A program made the translations under genes and the position numbers. From assembly GCA_963210315.1 (NCBI GenBank), contig OY723281.1, forward strand, positions 1,054,001 through 1,118,000: DNA of 64,000 nucleotides, read 5' to 3'. The notes beneath the pieces are model-generated. The model ran no database searches. It worked only from the letters and a program-made list of their open reading frames with translations, and was not told the origin of the DNA. Position 1 is the stretch's first letter. Each line of letters begins with the position of its first letter. Origin of the DNA: Rhynchopus euleeides. Taxonomy: Eukaryota; Euglenozoa; Diplonemea; Diplonemida; Diplonemidae. Below are positions 29,274-39,483 of this stretch, piece after piece.

Positions 29274-32200
29274 CTACCCTACCCTACCCTAGGGTTGGGG
29301 CCGCCGGGGTCCCAGATTTTTTGGTAATTTCCAGGTGTGGGTAGGGGGACCTTTTCGAATTTTTTTTTCGAGGGGTGCCCATTTTGGCGATTTGGGCCCG
29401 ATTTCGAGGGTTACGGGTGACCCTAGACCCTACCCAACCCTAGGGTTGGGGTTGGGGTTAACTCCAGACCCTACCCTCACCCTAGAGTTAGGGTTAACCC
29501 TATACCCTACCCAACCCTAGGGTTAGGGTCAGGGTTAACCCTACACCCTACCCAACCCTAGGGTTAGGGTTGGGGTTAACCCTAGACCCAACCCTACCCT
29601 AGGGTTAGGGTTAACCCTACACCCTACCCAACCCTAGGGTTAGGGTTAACCCTACACCCTACCCAACCCTAGGGTTAGGGTTAGGGTTAACCCTAGACCC
29701 TACCCTAGGGTTAGGGTCAGGGTTAACCCTAGACCCAACCCTACCCTAGGGTTAGGGTTAACCCTACACCCTACCCAACCCTAGGGTTAGGGTTAGGGTT
29801 AACCCTAGACCCTACCCTAGGGTTAGGGTCAGGGTTAACCCTAGACCCAACCCTACCCTAGGGTTAGGGTTAACCCTACACCCTACCCAACCCTAGGGTT
29901 AGGGTTAGGGTTAACCCTAGACCCTACCCTAGGGTTAGGGTCAGGGTTAACCCTGTACCCAACCCAACCCTACACCCAACCCTACCCTAGGGTTAGGGTC
30001 AGGGTTAACCCTAGACCCAACCCTACCCTAGGGTTAGGGTTAACCCTAGACCCTACCCTAGGGTTAGGGTCAGGGTTAACCCTAGACCCAACCCTACCCT
30101 AGGGTTAGGGTTAACCCTACACCCTACCCAACCCTAGGGTTAGGGTTAGGGTTAACCCTAGACCCTACCCTAGGGTTAGGGTCAGGGTTAACCCTGTACC
30201 CAACCCAACCCTACACCCAACCCTACCCTAGGGTTAGGGTCAGGGTTAACCCTAGACCCAACCCTACCCTAGGGTTAGGGTTAACCCTAGACCCTACCCT
30301 AGGGTTAGGGTCAGGGTTAACCCTAGACCCAACCCAACCCTACACCCAACCCTACCCTAGGGTTAGGGTTAGGGTTAACCCTAGACCCAACCCAACCCTA
30401 GGGTTAGGGTTCGGGTTAACCCTAGACCCAACCCAACCCTAGGGTTAGGGTTGGGGTTAACCCTATACCCTACCCAACCCTAGGGTTAGGGTTAACCCAA
30501 CCCAACCCTAGGGTTAGGGTTAACCCAACCCGACCCTAGGGTTAGGGTTAACCCTACACCCTACCCAACCCTAGGGTTAGGGTCAGGGTTAACCCTAGAC
30601 CCAACCCAACCCTAGGGTTAGGGTCAGGGTTAACCCTATACCCTACCCAACCCTAGGGTTAGGGTCAGGGTTAACCCTACACCCTACCCAACCCTAGGGT
30701 TAGGGTTGGGGTTAACCCTAGACCCTACCCTAGGGTTAGGGTCAGGGTTAACCCTAGACCCAACCCTACCCTAGGGTTAGGGTTAACCCTACACCCTACC
30801 CAACCCTAGGGTTAGGGTTAGGGTTAACCCTAGACCCTACCCTAGGGTTAGGGTCAGGGTTAACCCTATACCCAACCCAACCCTACACCCAACCCTACCC
30901 TAGGGTTAGGGTCAGGGTTAACCCTAGACCCAACCCTACCCTAGGGTTAGGGTTAACCCTAGACCCTACCCTAGGGTTAGGGTCAGGGTTAACCCTATAC
31001 CCAACCCAACCCTACACCCAACCCTACCCTAGGGTTAGGGTCAGGGTTAACCCTAGACCCAACCCAACCCTACACCCAACATTACCCTAGGGTTAGGGTT
31101 AGGGTTAACCCTAGACCCAACCCAACCCTAGGGTTAGGGTTCGGGTTAACCCTATACCCTACCCAACCCTAGGGTTAGGGTCAGGGTTAACCCTAGACCC
31201 AACCCAACCCTAGGGTTAGGGTTAGGGTTAACCCTATACCCAACCCAACCCTAGGGTTAGGGTTAACCCAACCCAACCCTAGGGTTAGGGTTAACCCAAC
31301 CCGACCCTAGGGTTAGGGTTAACCCTACACCCTACCCAACCCTAGGGTTAGGGTCAGGGTTAACCCTAGACCCAACCCAACCCTAGGGTTAGGGTCAGGG
31401 TTAACCCTAGACCCAACCCAACCCTAGGGTTAGGGTTGGGGTTAACCCTATACCCTACCCAACCCTAGGGTTAGGGTCAGGGTTAACCCTAGACCCAACC
31501 CAACCCTAGGGTTAGGGTTAACCCTATACCCCACCCAACCCTAGGGTTAGGGTTAGGGTTAACCCTATACCCAACCCTACCCTAGGGTTAGGGTTAGGGT
31601 TAACCCAAGACCCAACCCTACCCTAGGGTTAGGGTTAACCCTATACCCTACCCAACCCGAGGGTTAGGGTTGGGGGTTAACCCAAGACCCTGCCCGACCC
31701 TAGGGTTAGGGTTCACCCTAGACCCGACCCAACCCTCGGATCAGGGTTGGGGTTAACCCTATACCCTACCCTAACCCTAGGGTAGGGTCTAGGGTCAACC
31801 CTGACCCTAACCCTAGGGTTGGGTCAAGGGTTAACCCTAACCCTAGGGTTGGGTAGGGTCTAGGGTTTACCCTGACCCTAACCCTAGGGTTAGGGTAGGG
31901 TCTAGGGTCAACCCTGACCCTAACCCTAGGGTTGGGTAGGGTCCAGGGTCAATCCTGACCCTAACCCGAGGGTTGGGTAGGGTCTAGGGTTAACCCTAAC
32001 CCTAACCCTAGGGTTGGGTAGGGTCTAGGGTCAACCCTGACCCTAACCCTAGGGTTGGGTCAAGGGTTAACCCTAACCCTAACCCTAGGGTTGGGTAGGG
32101 TCTGGGGTCAACCCTGACCCTAACCCTAGGGTTGGGTCAAGGGTTAACCCTGACCCTAACCCTAGGGTTGGGTAGGGTCTGGGGTCAACCCTGACCCTAA

Positions 32201-33941
32201 CCCTAGGGTTGGGTCAAGGGTTAACCCTAACCCTAACCCTAGGGTTAGGGTAGGGTCTAGGGTTAACCCTGACCCTAACCCTAGGGTTGGGTAGGGTCTA
32301 GGGTCAACCCTGACCCTAACCCGAGGGTTCGGTAGGGTCTAGGGTTAACCCTAACCCTAACCCTAGGGTTAGGGTAGGGTCTAGGGTTAACCCTGACCCT
32401 AACCCTAGGGTTAGGGTAGGGTCTAGGGTCAACCCTAACCCTATCCCTAGGGTTGGGTCAAGGGTTAACCCTAACCCTAACCCTAGGGTTGGGTAGGGTC
32501 TGGGGTCAACCCTGACCCTAACCCTAGGGTTGGGTCAAGGGTTAACCCTAACCCTAACCCTAGGGTTAGGGTAGGGTCTAGGGTTAACCCTGACCCTAAC
32601 CCTAGGGTTAGGGTAGGGTCTAGGGTCAACCCTAACCCTATCCCTAGGGTTGGGTCAAGGGTTAACCCTAACCCTAACCCTAGGGTTGGGTAGGGTCTGG
32701 GGTCAACCCTGACCCTAACCCTAGGGTTGGGTCAAGGGTTAACCCTGACCCTAACCCTAGGGTTAGGGTAGGGTCTAGGGTCAACCCTAACCCTAACCCT
32801 AGGGTTGGGTCAAGGGTTAACCCTAACCCTAACCCTAGGGTTGGGTAGGGTCTGGGGTCAACCCTGACCCTAACCCTAGGGTTGGGTCAAGGGTTTACCC
32901 TAACCCTAACCCTAGGGTTGGGTAGGGTCTGGGGTCAACCCTGACCCTAACCCTAGGGTTGGGTCAAGGGTTAACCGTAACCCTAGGGTTAGGGTAGGGT
33001 CTAGGGTTAACCCTAACCCTAACCCTAGGGTTGGGTCAAGGGTTAACCCTAACCCTAACCCTAGGGTTGGGTAGGGTCTGGGGTCAACCCTGACCCTAAC
33101 CCTAGGGTTGGGTCAAGGGTTTACCCTAACCCTAACCCTAGGGTTGGGTAGGGTCTGGGGTCAACCCTGACCCTAACCCTAGGGTTGGGTCAAGGGTTAA
33201 CCCTAACCCTAACCCTAGGGTTAGGGTAGGGTCTAGGGTTAACCCTGACCCTAACCCTAGGGTTAGGGTAGGGTCTAGGGTCAACCCTAACCCTATCCCT
33301 AGGGTTGGGTCAAGGGTTAACCCTAACCCTAGGGTTGGGTAGGGTCAAGGGTCAACCCTGACCCTTACCCTAGGGTTGGGTAGGGTCTGGGGTCAACCCT
33401 GACCCTAACCCTAGGGTTGGGTCAAGGGTTAACCCTAACCCTAACCCTAGGGTTAGGGTAGGGTCTAGGGTTAACCCTGACCCTAACCCTAGGGTTAGGG
33501 TAGGGTCTAGGGTCAACCCTAACCCTATCCCTAGGGTTGGGTCAAGGGTTAACCCTAACCCTAACCCTAGGGTTGGGTAGGGTCAAGGGTCAACCCTGAC
33601 CCTTACCCTAGGGTTGGGTAGGGTCTGGGGTCAACCCTGACCCTAACCCTTGGGTTGGGTTGGGTCTAGGATCAACCCTGGCCCTGACCCCTGGGTTGGG
33701 TAGGGTCGTGTTGGGTCGGGTTATGGGTACCCAACCCTCACCCTAGGGTAGGGTTGGGTCGGGTTGTGGGTACCCCCGACGTGCTGTAGGGTAGGGTAGG
33801 GTAGGGTAGGGTAGGGTAGGGTAGGGTAGGGTAGGGTAGGGTAGGGTAGGGTAGGGTAGGGTAGGGTAGGGTAGGGTAGGGTAGGGTAGGGTAGGGTAGG
33901 GTAGGGTAGGGTAGGGTAGGGTAGGGTAGGGTAGGGTAGGG
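29274..33941. repeat. Telomere-like palindromic satellite array 1
   Basis: About 4.7 kb is built almost wholly from CCCTAA/TTAGGG-type hexamers in alternating orientation (AACCCTAGGGTTAGGGTTAA), with variants TCAGGG, TTGGGG and CCCTAGACCC. Up to about 31.73 kb one unit type dominates. After 31.73-31.80 kb the units appear in reverse orientation and of a second type. The outer edges are pure pentamers: CCCTA at the left (short) and TAGGG at 33788-33941 (about 31 copies). Both edges point outward, as at real chromosome ends. An unrelated stretch of about 120 bp interrupts the left edge (about 29298-29418). No genes are present. Confidence 0.9.
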
Positions 33942-34005
33942 CCCCCCCCCCCCCCCCCCCTCCGGCCCAACGTTAAGTCCGGCCCCAGAATTAGCCAGAG
34001 GCCTG
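33941..34005. repeat. Right boundary sequence of telomere-like array 1 (inverted)
   Basis: A C run, then CCGGCCCAACGTTAAGTCC, then GAATTAGCCAGAGGCCTG. It is the reverse complement of 51136-51195, with no difference that I can see over the first 40 bases. Confidence 0.85.
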
Positions 34006-34137
34006 CCCCCCCCCCCCTCCCCGGTATTTTTCACCCTCGCCCTTCAGCACACCACCAACGCCACCGCCATACAAACCCAGGGCTGCGGTCCGACCGCAAC
34101 CCCTTACCCTACACGACCCCCACCCCACCCCCACCAA

Positions 34138-35169
34138 ATGCAGCCCCCAGCGGACTGTGCGGCCGGGAAGCACCCAGACGTCAACAAGCTTGTCCGCGTG
34201 GTGCCTGTTGATGGAAAAACCGACACCTTCAGATCCGTCCAGCTCTACCGGCCCTACCAGCAGACGCGATGGGTGTTCGGCGGGCAGCTCGTCGGGCAGG
34301 CGATGTACGCCGCCTGTGAAACGGTGGAGGATAAGGGGTTGGCGTGCCATTCGCTGCAGTGCAGCTTCGTTGGGGCGTGCGACTACCAGGTTCCTATAGA
34401 GTACGCCGTGTCGCGGGTAAAGGATGGGAAGCGCTTTGCCCTCCGCAACGTCACCGGGTTCCAAAACGGGGCCCTCGTCTACACCGCGGCTGTATCCTTC
34501 CACCGACCGGAGGAGACTATTCTCGAACACACAAGGCGGATCCCAGAGGGCGTCCCCCAACCGGATGCCTGCCACACGCGCATCTCTGTGCTTGCCTCCG
34601 TGACGGAGCGTGCGCAGCGGACCGGAGATGCACAGCTGCTGAAGTGGATCCGACGCGAGGAGCGCATGGTGGACCCCGAACAGAGCGCCTTCCACTTCCG
34701 CTTTGTGGACCCCGACGACACCATCATGATCCCGCTCAACGGGGCCCGCCCGAAGGAGGGTCGGGTGAGGTTTTGGTGCCGGCCGGTCGGGCCCGTCGGT
34801 GGTTCCTCGCAGGACCACATCTGCGTTGCGGGGATGTCCAGCGACAACGCTGCGAACCTCCCTGTCGGGAAGCCATGCGGGGTCCCCCTGGTGCACTACG
34901 CCAGAATGGCGAGTCTCTCTCACAGCGTCTTTTTCCACGTCCCCCCGCGTGCCGACGAGTGGATGCTGTTTGACCTCGAATCTCCCAGAGCGGCGGCAGG
35001 CCGAGGAATGATCACCGGGTCGATCTACTCACACAGTGGGGCACTGATCGCAACGGTGGCGCAGGAGGCGCTGCTGCGCCTTCACCCACAGTTTAACAAG
35101 AAAAGTGCCCTCCCTGCTGTCGGTGCTGCTGTTGGGAGGTCGGAGCAACAGCCAGTTGCAAAGTTGTAG
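34138..35169 (+). CDS. Acyl-CoA thioesterase II (TesB/ACOT8 type), probably peroxisomal
   Basis: This 343-residue protein would hydrolyse acyl-CoA to free acid and CoA. It has the double-hotdog pattern of the TesB family: an N-terminal half with FGGQLVGQAMYAA (47-59), HSLQCSFVGA and PIEYAVSRVKDGKRF, and a C-terminal half with MASLSHSVFFH (257-267) and ADEWMLFDLESPRAAAGRG. By alignment to TesB the catalytic residues would be Asp236, Ser259 (Thr in E. coli TesB) and Gln309; this is from memory of the family. The last three residues, AKL, fit a type-1 peroxisomal targeting signal. A pyrimidine-rich tract ending CAG lies about 90 bp upstream of the ATG. It is the only clear housekeeping gene here and sits 130 bp from the telomere-like array. 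Confidence 0.93.
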   Translation: MQPPADCAAGKHPDVNKLVRVVPVDGKTDTFRSVQLYRPYQQTRWVFGGQLVGQAMYAACETVEDKGLACHSLQCSFVGACDYQVPIEYAVSRVKDGKRFALRNVTGFQNGALVYTAAVSFHRPEETILEHTRRIPEGVPQPDACHTRISVLASVTERAQRTGDAQLLKWIRREERMVDPEQSAFHFRFVDPDDTIMIPLNGARPKEGRVRFWCRPVGPVGGSSQDHICVAGMSSDNAANLPVGKPCGVPLVHYARMASLSHSVFFHVPPRADEWMLFDLESPRAAAGRGMITGSIYSHSGALIATVAQEALLRLHPQFNKKSALPAVGAAVGRSEQQPVAKL

Positions 35170-35606
35170 AGAAGGCGGGAGTTTATCAGCAGTGTGTATC
35201 TGTACACAGAAATATACCAATAACATGACAGTAGAGAGGACGGAGGGGAGGGGAGGGAAGAGGGGGAGGTGCTGGTGGTGGCGGTGGTGTGACGCCATCA
35301 TTACAAAACAACGTCTGGTGATTTCATCCCTGTGTGTCGGGTGAAAAACGCGTGGGAGGTGTGTTTTCTGTGGCGTAACCACGTCTGGTGTGTGACCCGC
35401 GTGCGGTTTTCACGGGGCCCTGTGCCCCCTCCCACCTCGAAGGGCCTTTTTGAAACCCTAGAGTGAGGAAACATTGCTTGGAGTGTTGATAATGGATGGG
35501 ATGTGGATGAGCATAACGGAGCAACTGACCTCTGAGGGCCTTTGTGGCATGTGATGAGCAGAAGTCAACTGACCTCTCAGGACCTTGTGTGTTGTTGTGA
35601 GTTGCG
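35170..35606. other. Spacer, no gene recognised
   Basis: A purine-rich GGAGGGGAGG stretch is near 35240-35270. Two imperfect direct repeats (CAACTGACCTCTGAGG and CAACTGACCTCTCAGG, near 35521 and 35567) are the only structure noted. Confidence 0.4.
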
Positions 35607-35984
35607 ATGGATGCAGCAAGCTCGGGGGGCACCACCGCCGCTCCCACCGGAAGAGGATTCCGCCCCGTGAGTCGGACCCCAACACACGCATCGCAGAGCA
35701 CTGCCGTTGCGTGTGTGGCTCTGGAGCTGCCCTTGCACCCCTTCCTCCAGGGTGGCGTGGCGACCAACAAGCGTGTCGCAGTTCCGTTCGCATCGGACAG
35801 CTCTCGAGGGGTGGAGGGCGGTCTGGCTGACAGAGAACCCGCTCTTGCTGTGTGCCTCGTGTGCACCCCACCCAGCCCCTCCCCTGCCCCCCTCCGGAGT
35901 ACCACTTTGAGGCACACTGTCTTGCTCCCCACCCAGCATCGCACACGGCACACATCCCCACACTCCAGGAAGCCTTCCTTGTGA
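35607..35984 (+). CDS. Hypothetical protein upstream of a WD40 copy
   Basis: This 125-residue frame starts MDAASSGGTTAAPTGRG in a good GCGATGG context. It is Ser/Thr/Pro-rich with no recognised domain. Its position, just upstream of a WD40 start, parallels the MSARGG module at 22217, so it could be an alternative first exon. Chance is also possible. Confidence 0.25.
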   Translation: MDAASSGGTTAAPTGRGFRPVSRTPTHASQSTAVACVALELPLHPFLQGGVATNKRVAVPFASDSSRGVEGGLADREPALAVCLVCTPPSPSPAPLRSTTLRHTVLLPTQHRTRHTSPHSRKPSL

Positions 35985-36015
35985 GTGTGCAAGGGGGCAG
36001 TGCCATAACCACAAC

Positions 36016-36936
36016 ATGGATGTGACTGTGCGTCACACGGGGACCGGAGACAGCTGTGTCGTCGGTGTTCCGGAAGGCGGGACCGTGGTCGGGCTGAAGG
36101 CGGATGCGCTCAACGAGATGTACCCGGGTTCTATCAACCCAGTCCGTGAGGCTGCATGCGTGGCAGCACACATCGAAGGGTGTGAGGAGGAGCTGGACGA
36201 TGCACAGCGTGTTGCCGACACGGGTCTGGAGGACGGGGGTGCTGTCCAGCTCGTCCCACGCTGGCCCATCGTCAAGGCTCCCGCAGTCTACTCATCGACC
36301 CATGGCGAAAGGGTCAGGTCTTCGGTATCGCGTATCACACTGTCGAGGTGTGGGACGCTGTGTGCTGTCGGTTACTACCACGAAGGACACATCACTGTGT
36401 TTGACACCACCACCGCTGCTGTGGTGGCGGACTTAACACACGGCAACGAGACGATTATTTGCACTGCGTTCTCTGTCTGTGGGACGTGGTTGGCAACGTG
36501 CTCTGCCGACGGCACCATCTGCGTGTGGCTGACTTCAACTTGGGAGGAGGTGTGCATGCTGCACCACAGCAACTACATCGTGTACAGTGCAGCGTGGACA
36601 CACTGCGGGCGTCTGGTGTCCGGAGACGACTCAGGCAAAGTGCGTGTGTGGGACTTGAAGGGCACACCGAGCGCCACAGTGCTGGAGGGTCACAGCGAGG
36701 CTGTTAACAGCAAGTCTGTTCGCAGCATTGCTGTGTCGGGCACGAGGATCTTCAGCGGGTCAGGTGACAAGACCATCCGTGTGTGGGACATCAGCACCCT
36801 CACACACACACGCATCCTGCGTGGGCACACTGATTGGGTGGTGGGCATGGCCCTGACTCAGGACGAGCAGCACCTGGTGTCGTGCTCTATCGACATGGGC
36901 TCATGTTGTGGAAGAGGAAGCCCCAGCACGTCTTGA
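36016..36936 (+). pseudogene. Ubiquitin-like/WD40 protein truncated by fusion to a coiled-coil gene
   Basis: The ATG at 36016 starts the family N-terminus (DVTVRHTGTGDSC). The propeller continues through VRVWDLKG and IRVWDISTL to VSCSID at about 36894. There the family sequence stops and a foreign tail (MGSCCGRGSPSTS) closes the frame. The last one and a half blades are missing. A short duplication-like insert (NSKSVRS) is present after HSEAV, and VRSSVSR extends the first blade. The propeller would be incomplete, so the protein is probably non-functional or altered. Confidence 0.8.
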
Positions 36937-38918
36937 TTTGTCGTGTGAAATCGCGGAAGTCCTTGAAAGGTTTCGGACAGAGGAGCAAACGAAGACGCTC
37001 GTCAGTTTGTGCCAGAAGGAACTCCAAGAGGGGATAGAGGTGCGAGAGGCAGAGCAAAAGAGAGCAGCAGAGGATCATGAGAGGTCAGTCGTGGAGAAGG
37101 AGAAAGCTTTGGCAAAGGCGGAGAGTGAGGTAAAGAGGGTGAATGAGGAGAAGGAAAAGGTGGCGAGTGAGGCACAGGCCAAAACGGATTTTTTGAATCA
37201 ACGACAGGAGATGGCCGTGTTAAAGGGACAGCTCCAGAAGCAGGAATCTGCGTTGGCTTTTATGAAAGTGCTTGGTGTTGAGAGAAGCGGAGGTGGAAGA
37301 GCTGAGGGCAAAGACGACTCACGAAAAAGCGGCCCTCACCCAGGAGCTGCACCGTGTGGAGTCCAAGGCCCGAAGCTACTCGTCACAGGGAGAATCCCAA
37401 CAGCGCTTACTTGAACAGACAGAGAATGCTTTGAAAGGTACACAGCAAGATAAGATGCTTTTGGAATTTCACGTGTCGGCGAGCATGCAAAATGAGAAGG
37501 CACTCCGTGACCAACTGGGGATGCAGGAGCAACAGATGCAGATCCAGGAGGGCCTACACGAACAACAGAATCAGGATAAGGCCATGTTGGTTACTGGGGG
37601 GGGGGGCAAATAATCGTGCACTCCACTATTAATTGGCGAACGGGCGGGTATAATTGAGGGGCCCAAAAAAAGTCAAAAAGTTGACGGGGGGGAATAATCG
37701 TGGGGTGTACGATTATTCACTTTTGCAAGTTTTCTGGTCAGTTCTGGGGACAAACATCGCAAGAACCTCGTCCGTTTGCATATTTGGAATCTGTGCGGAT
37801 CGTAGTGGGGTCATTTTGGCCATGGGGTGTCTGTCTTCACCCCTTACTGGCAGTCACCGTCTGGGCTCATTTTCGTGTTGAAACTGGAGGCACACAAGTC
37901 CGGACATGTGGACGAATATGAGCCAAAATGGTGACGACCAGTCACGGGTGAAGACAGACACCCCATGGTCGAAATGACCCCACCACGATCCGCACGGGCT
38001 CCCAACATTCAGAAGACCGGGGTTTTTGAATATTCTGCGGGAAAATTTGCTCATTTTTCTTCCAGAACTGACCGAAAATAGCCAAAAGTGAATAATCGTG
38101 CACCCCACGATTATTCAGCGGAAAAAACTTTATAAATGCCCGTTTCAAAAAGGCACTATTATTTGACTATGCACGATTATTCGACTATGCACGATTAATT
38201 GCCCCCCCCCAGTAAGCAGGTGCAGCACCAGCTGCGCCAAGGCATGACCATGGCGAAAGAAATGGCGCGGCAGAAGGATCTCATCGCGCAACAAAACAAC
38301 TTGGTATTGTCCCTGCAGTCAGCGTTGGAGGTGTCTGAGAACAAGCAGCTGCAAATACAGGCGCAGGACGCCCCAGCACGGGTGCAAGGGACGGACCAAC
38401 CCCGTTTGTTGCAACCGAAGCCTGAGCAAGGGCAAGTAGTTGTTCATACGGCCCAGAAGAAGAGGGACCGAGACGAAGTGAGTGGCAGTGACGAAACGAG
38501 TGAGGAGTCGAAAGACCTGTTTGAAAGCCAACCGCAACTTGATACAGTGGCTGCGACTTCTTCAGCCCTTGTAGTCGTTCTCCCGGAGGATCGGGTAACG
38601 CCAAAGCCCAAGGGGCCGCTAACAAAGAGACAGCGTGGAGAACCTGCCTTGGTAGTGAGCGGCTCTCAGACACAGGCGTCAGCCACGGAACCTGCTGTGG
38701 AACTTCCCTTGTTGTTGGGTGCCCCTCCGGCACAGGCATCGCCCTCGGTGCCTGCCTCCCCTGATATTTTTCTGTCTCAGACGGGTGGTGAAGGGTTGGA
38801 TGGTGAGCGGGAGACGGGGACACCAGGGAAGTCAGAGACGGACAGAACGGAGGTTTCACAGTCGCAGCCAGGGGAGCCTGGTAATGGAACAGAACCAGAG
38901 CCTGAAGGAACCACTTGA
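36908..38918 (+). pseudogene. Coiled-coil protein gene, 5'-truncated, frameshifted and interrupted
   Basis: From 36908 the frame reads a long Glu/Lys/Ala coiled coil (EVREAEQKRAAEDHERSVVE). Near 37272 one frame ends and the coiled coil continues in another (LREAEVEELRAKTTHEKAAL), so a single-base indel is likely. At 37594 a foldback element interrupts it. The same frame resumes at 38215 (KQVQHQLRQGMTMAKEMARQ) and ends in a Ser/Pro/Glu-rich tail at 38918. The start is lost at the junction with the WD40 copy. The family is not recognised; it may be a structural or tethering protein. Confidence 0.6.
37594..38212. mobile_element. Foldback transposon/MITE, 619 bp, TA target duplication
   Basis: It starts CTGGGGGGGGGGG then CAAATAATCGTGCA, and ends TGCACGATTAATTG then CCCCCCCCCAG, with TA on both sides (37592-37593 and 38213-38214). 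Both halves are long imperfect inverted copies of each other (CTGGTCAGTTCTGG against CCAGAACTGACCG; GATCGTAGTGGGGTCATTTT against GACCCCACCACGATC). Removing the element and one TA joins the coiled-coil frame exactly. Pieces of the arms resemble the tandem units at 3470-4137. Confidence 0.8.
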
Positions 38919-39483
38919 CTATATGCCAAGTGAGTGCCGCGTGGGGTGAGCTACGACCACGTGATGATGAAGGCTTGAACAAGAGAAGAAGCGTTTAGTG
39001 TATACGAATGTGTGAGGTGAGTGTGTGTGCTGACGGACGGGACGGAACGTGATGAATATTTTGTTTTCTAAAACGAATTTTCCCCCCCCCCTCTCCCCCC
39101 GGAACCTGAGAATGTGACCGCCTACCCAATGGTGTTTACACAAAGGAGTTCAGCGTGTTAAACCCCATTCTCTGTTCCCAAGGCAGAGCGGCTATGTGTG
39201 TACCCAGAGTGTACGTACGTGCACATGGCTCTGCAGATACGCTGAGTGGTGAGGGGCATGCCTGTTTTCCCTTTTGTTTCCATCATCTTGTATTCAGAAT
39301 GAACACACGAATGAAACAGGACTAGAGACAGAACGCCCCCACCCTTGGTATTTGGTGTTGTAGTGTGCATTGACACAAAGGCAACAAAAACAAAAAACAC
39401 CCCCCCCCCCAATGTTGTGACAAGCAAAACTTGTAAGTTCTGCAGGAATTTACACAGTCTTAAACCTTGATACCAAGACATAA
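38919..39483. other. Spacer, no gene recognised
   Basis: C-rich runs near 39071-39100 and 39400-39410. The downstream end is presumably the promoter or leader region of the WD40 gene at 39484. Confidence 0.4.

Noticed and set aside
29274-33941. Array 1 as a true chromosome end or a simple telomere fusion
   Set aside because: It is internal, has unique sequence on both sides and its edges face outward; a head-to-head fusion would show TTAGGG followed by CCCTAA.
33738-34034. Minus-strand frames of PYPTLPYPTLP repeats
   Set aside because: Pure translation of the CCCTA pentamer run.
34344-34973. Alternative frames over the thioesterase (34344-34973 plus, 33991-34938 minus)
   Set aside because: They are shadows of a well supported, conserved gene.
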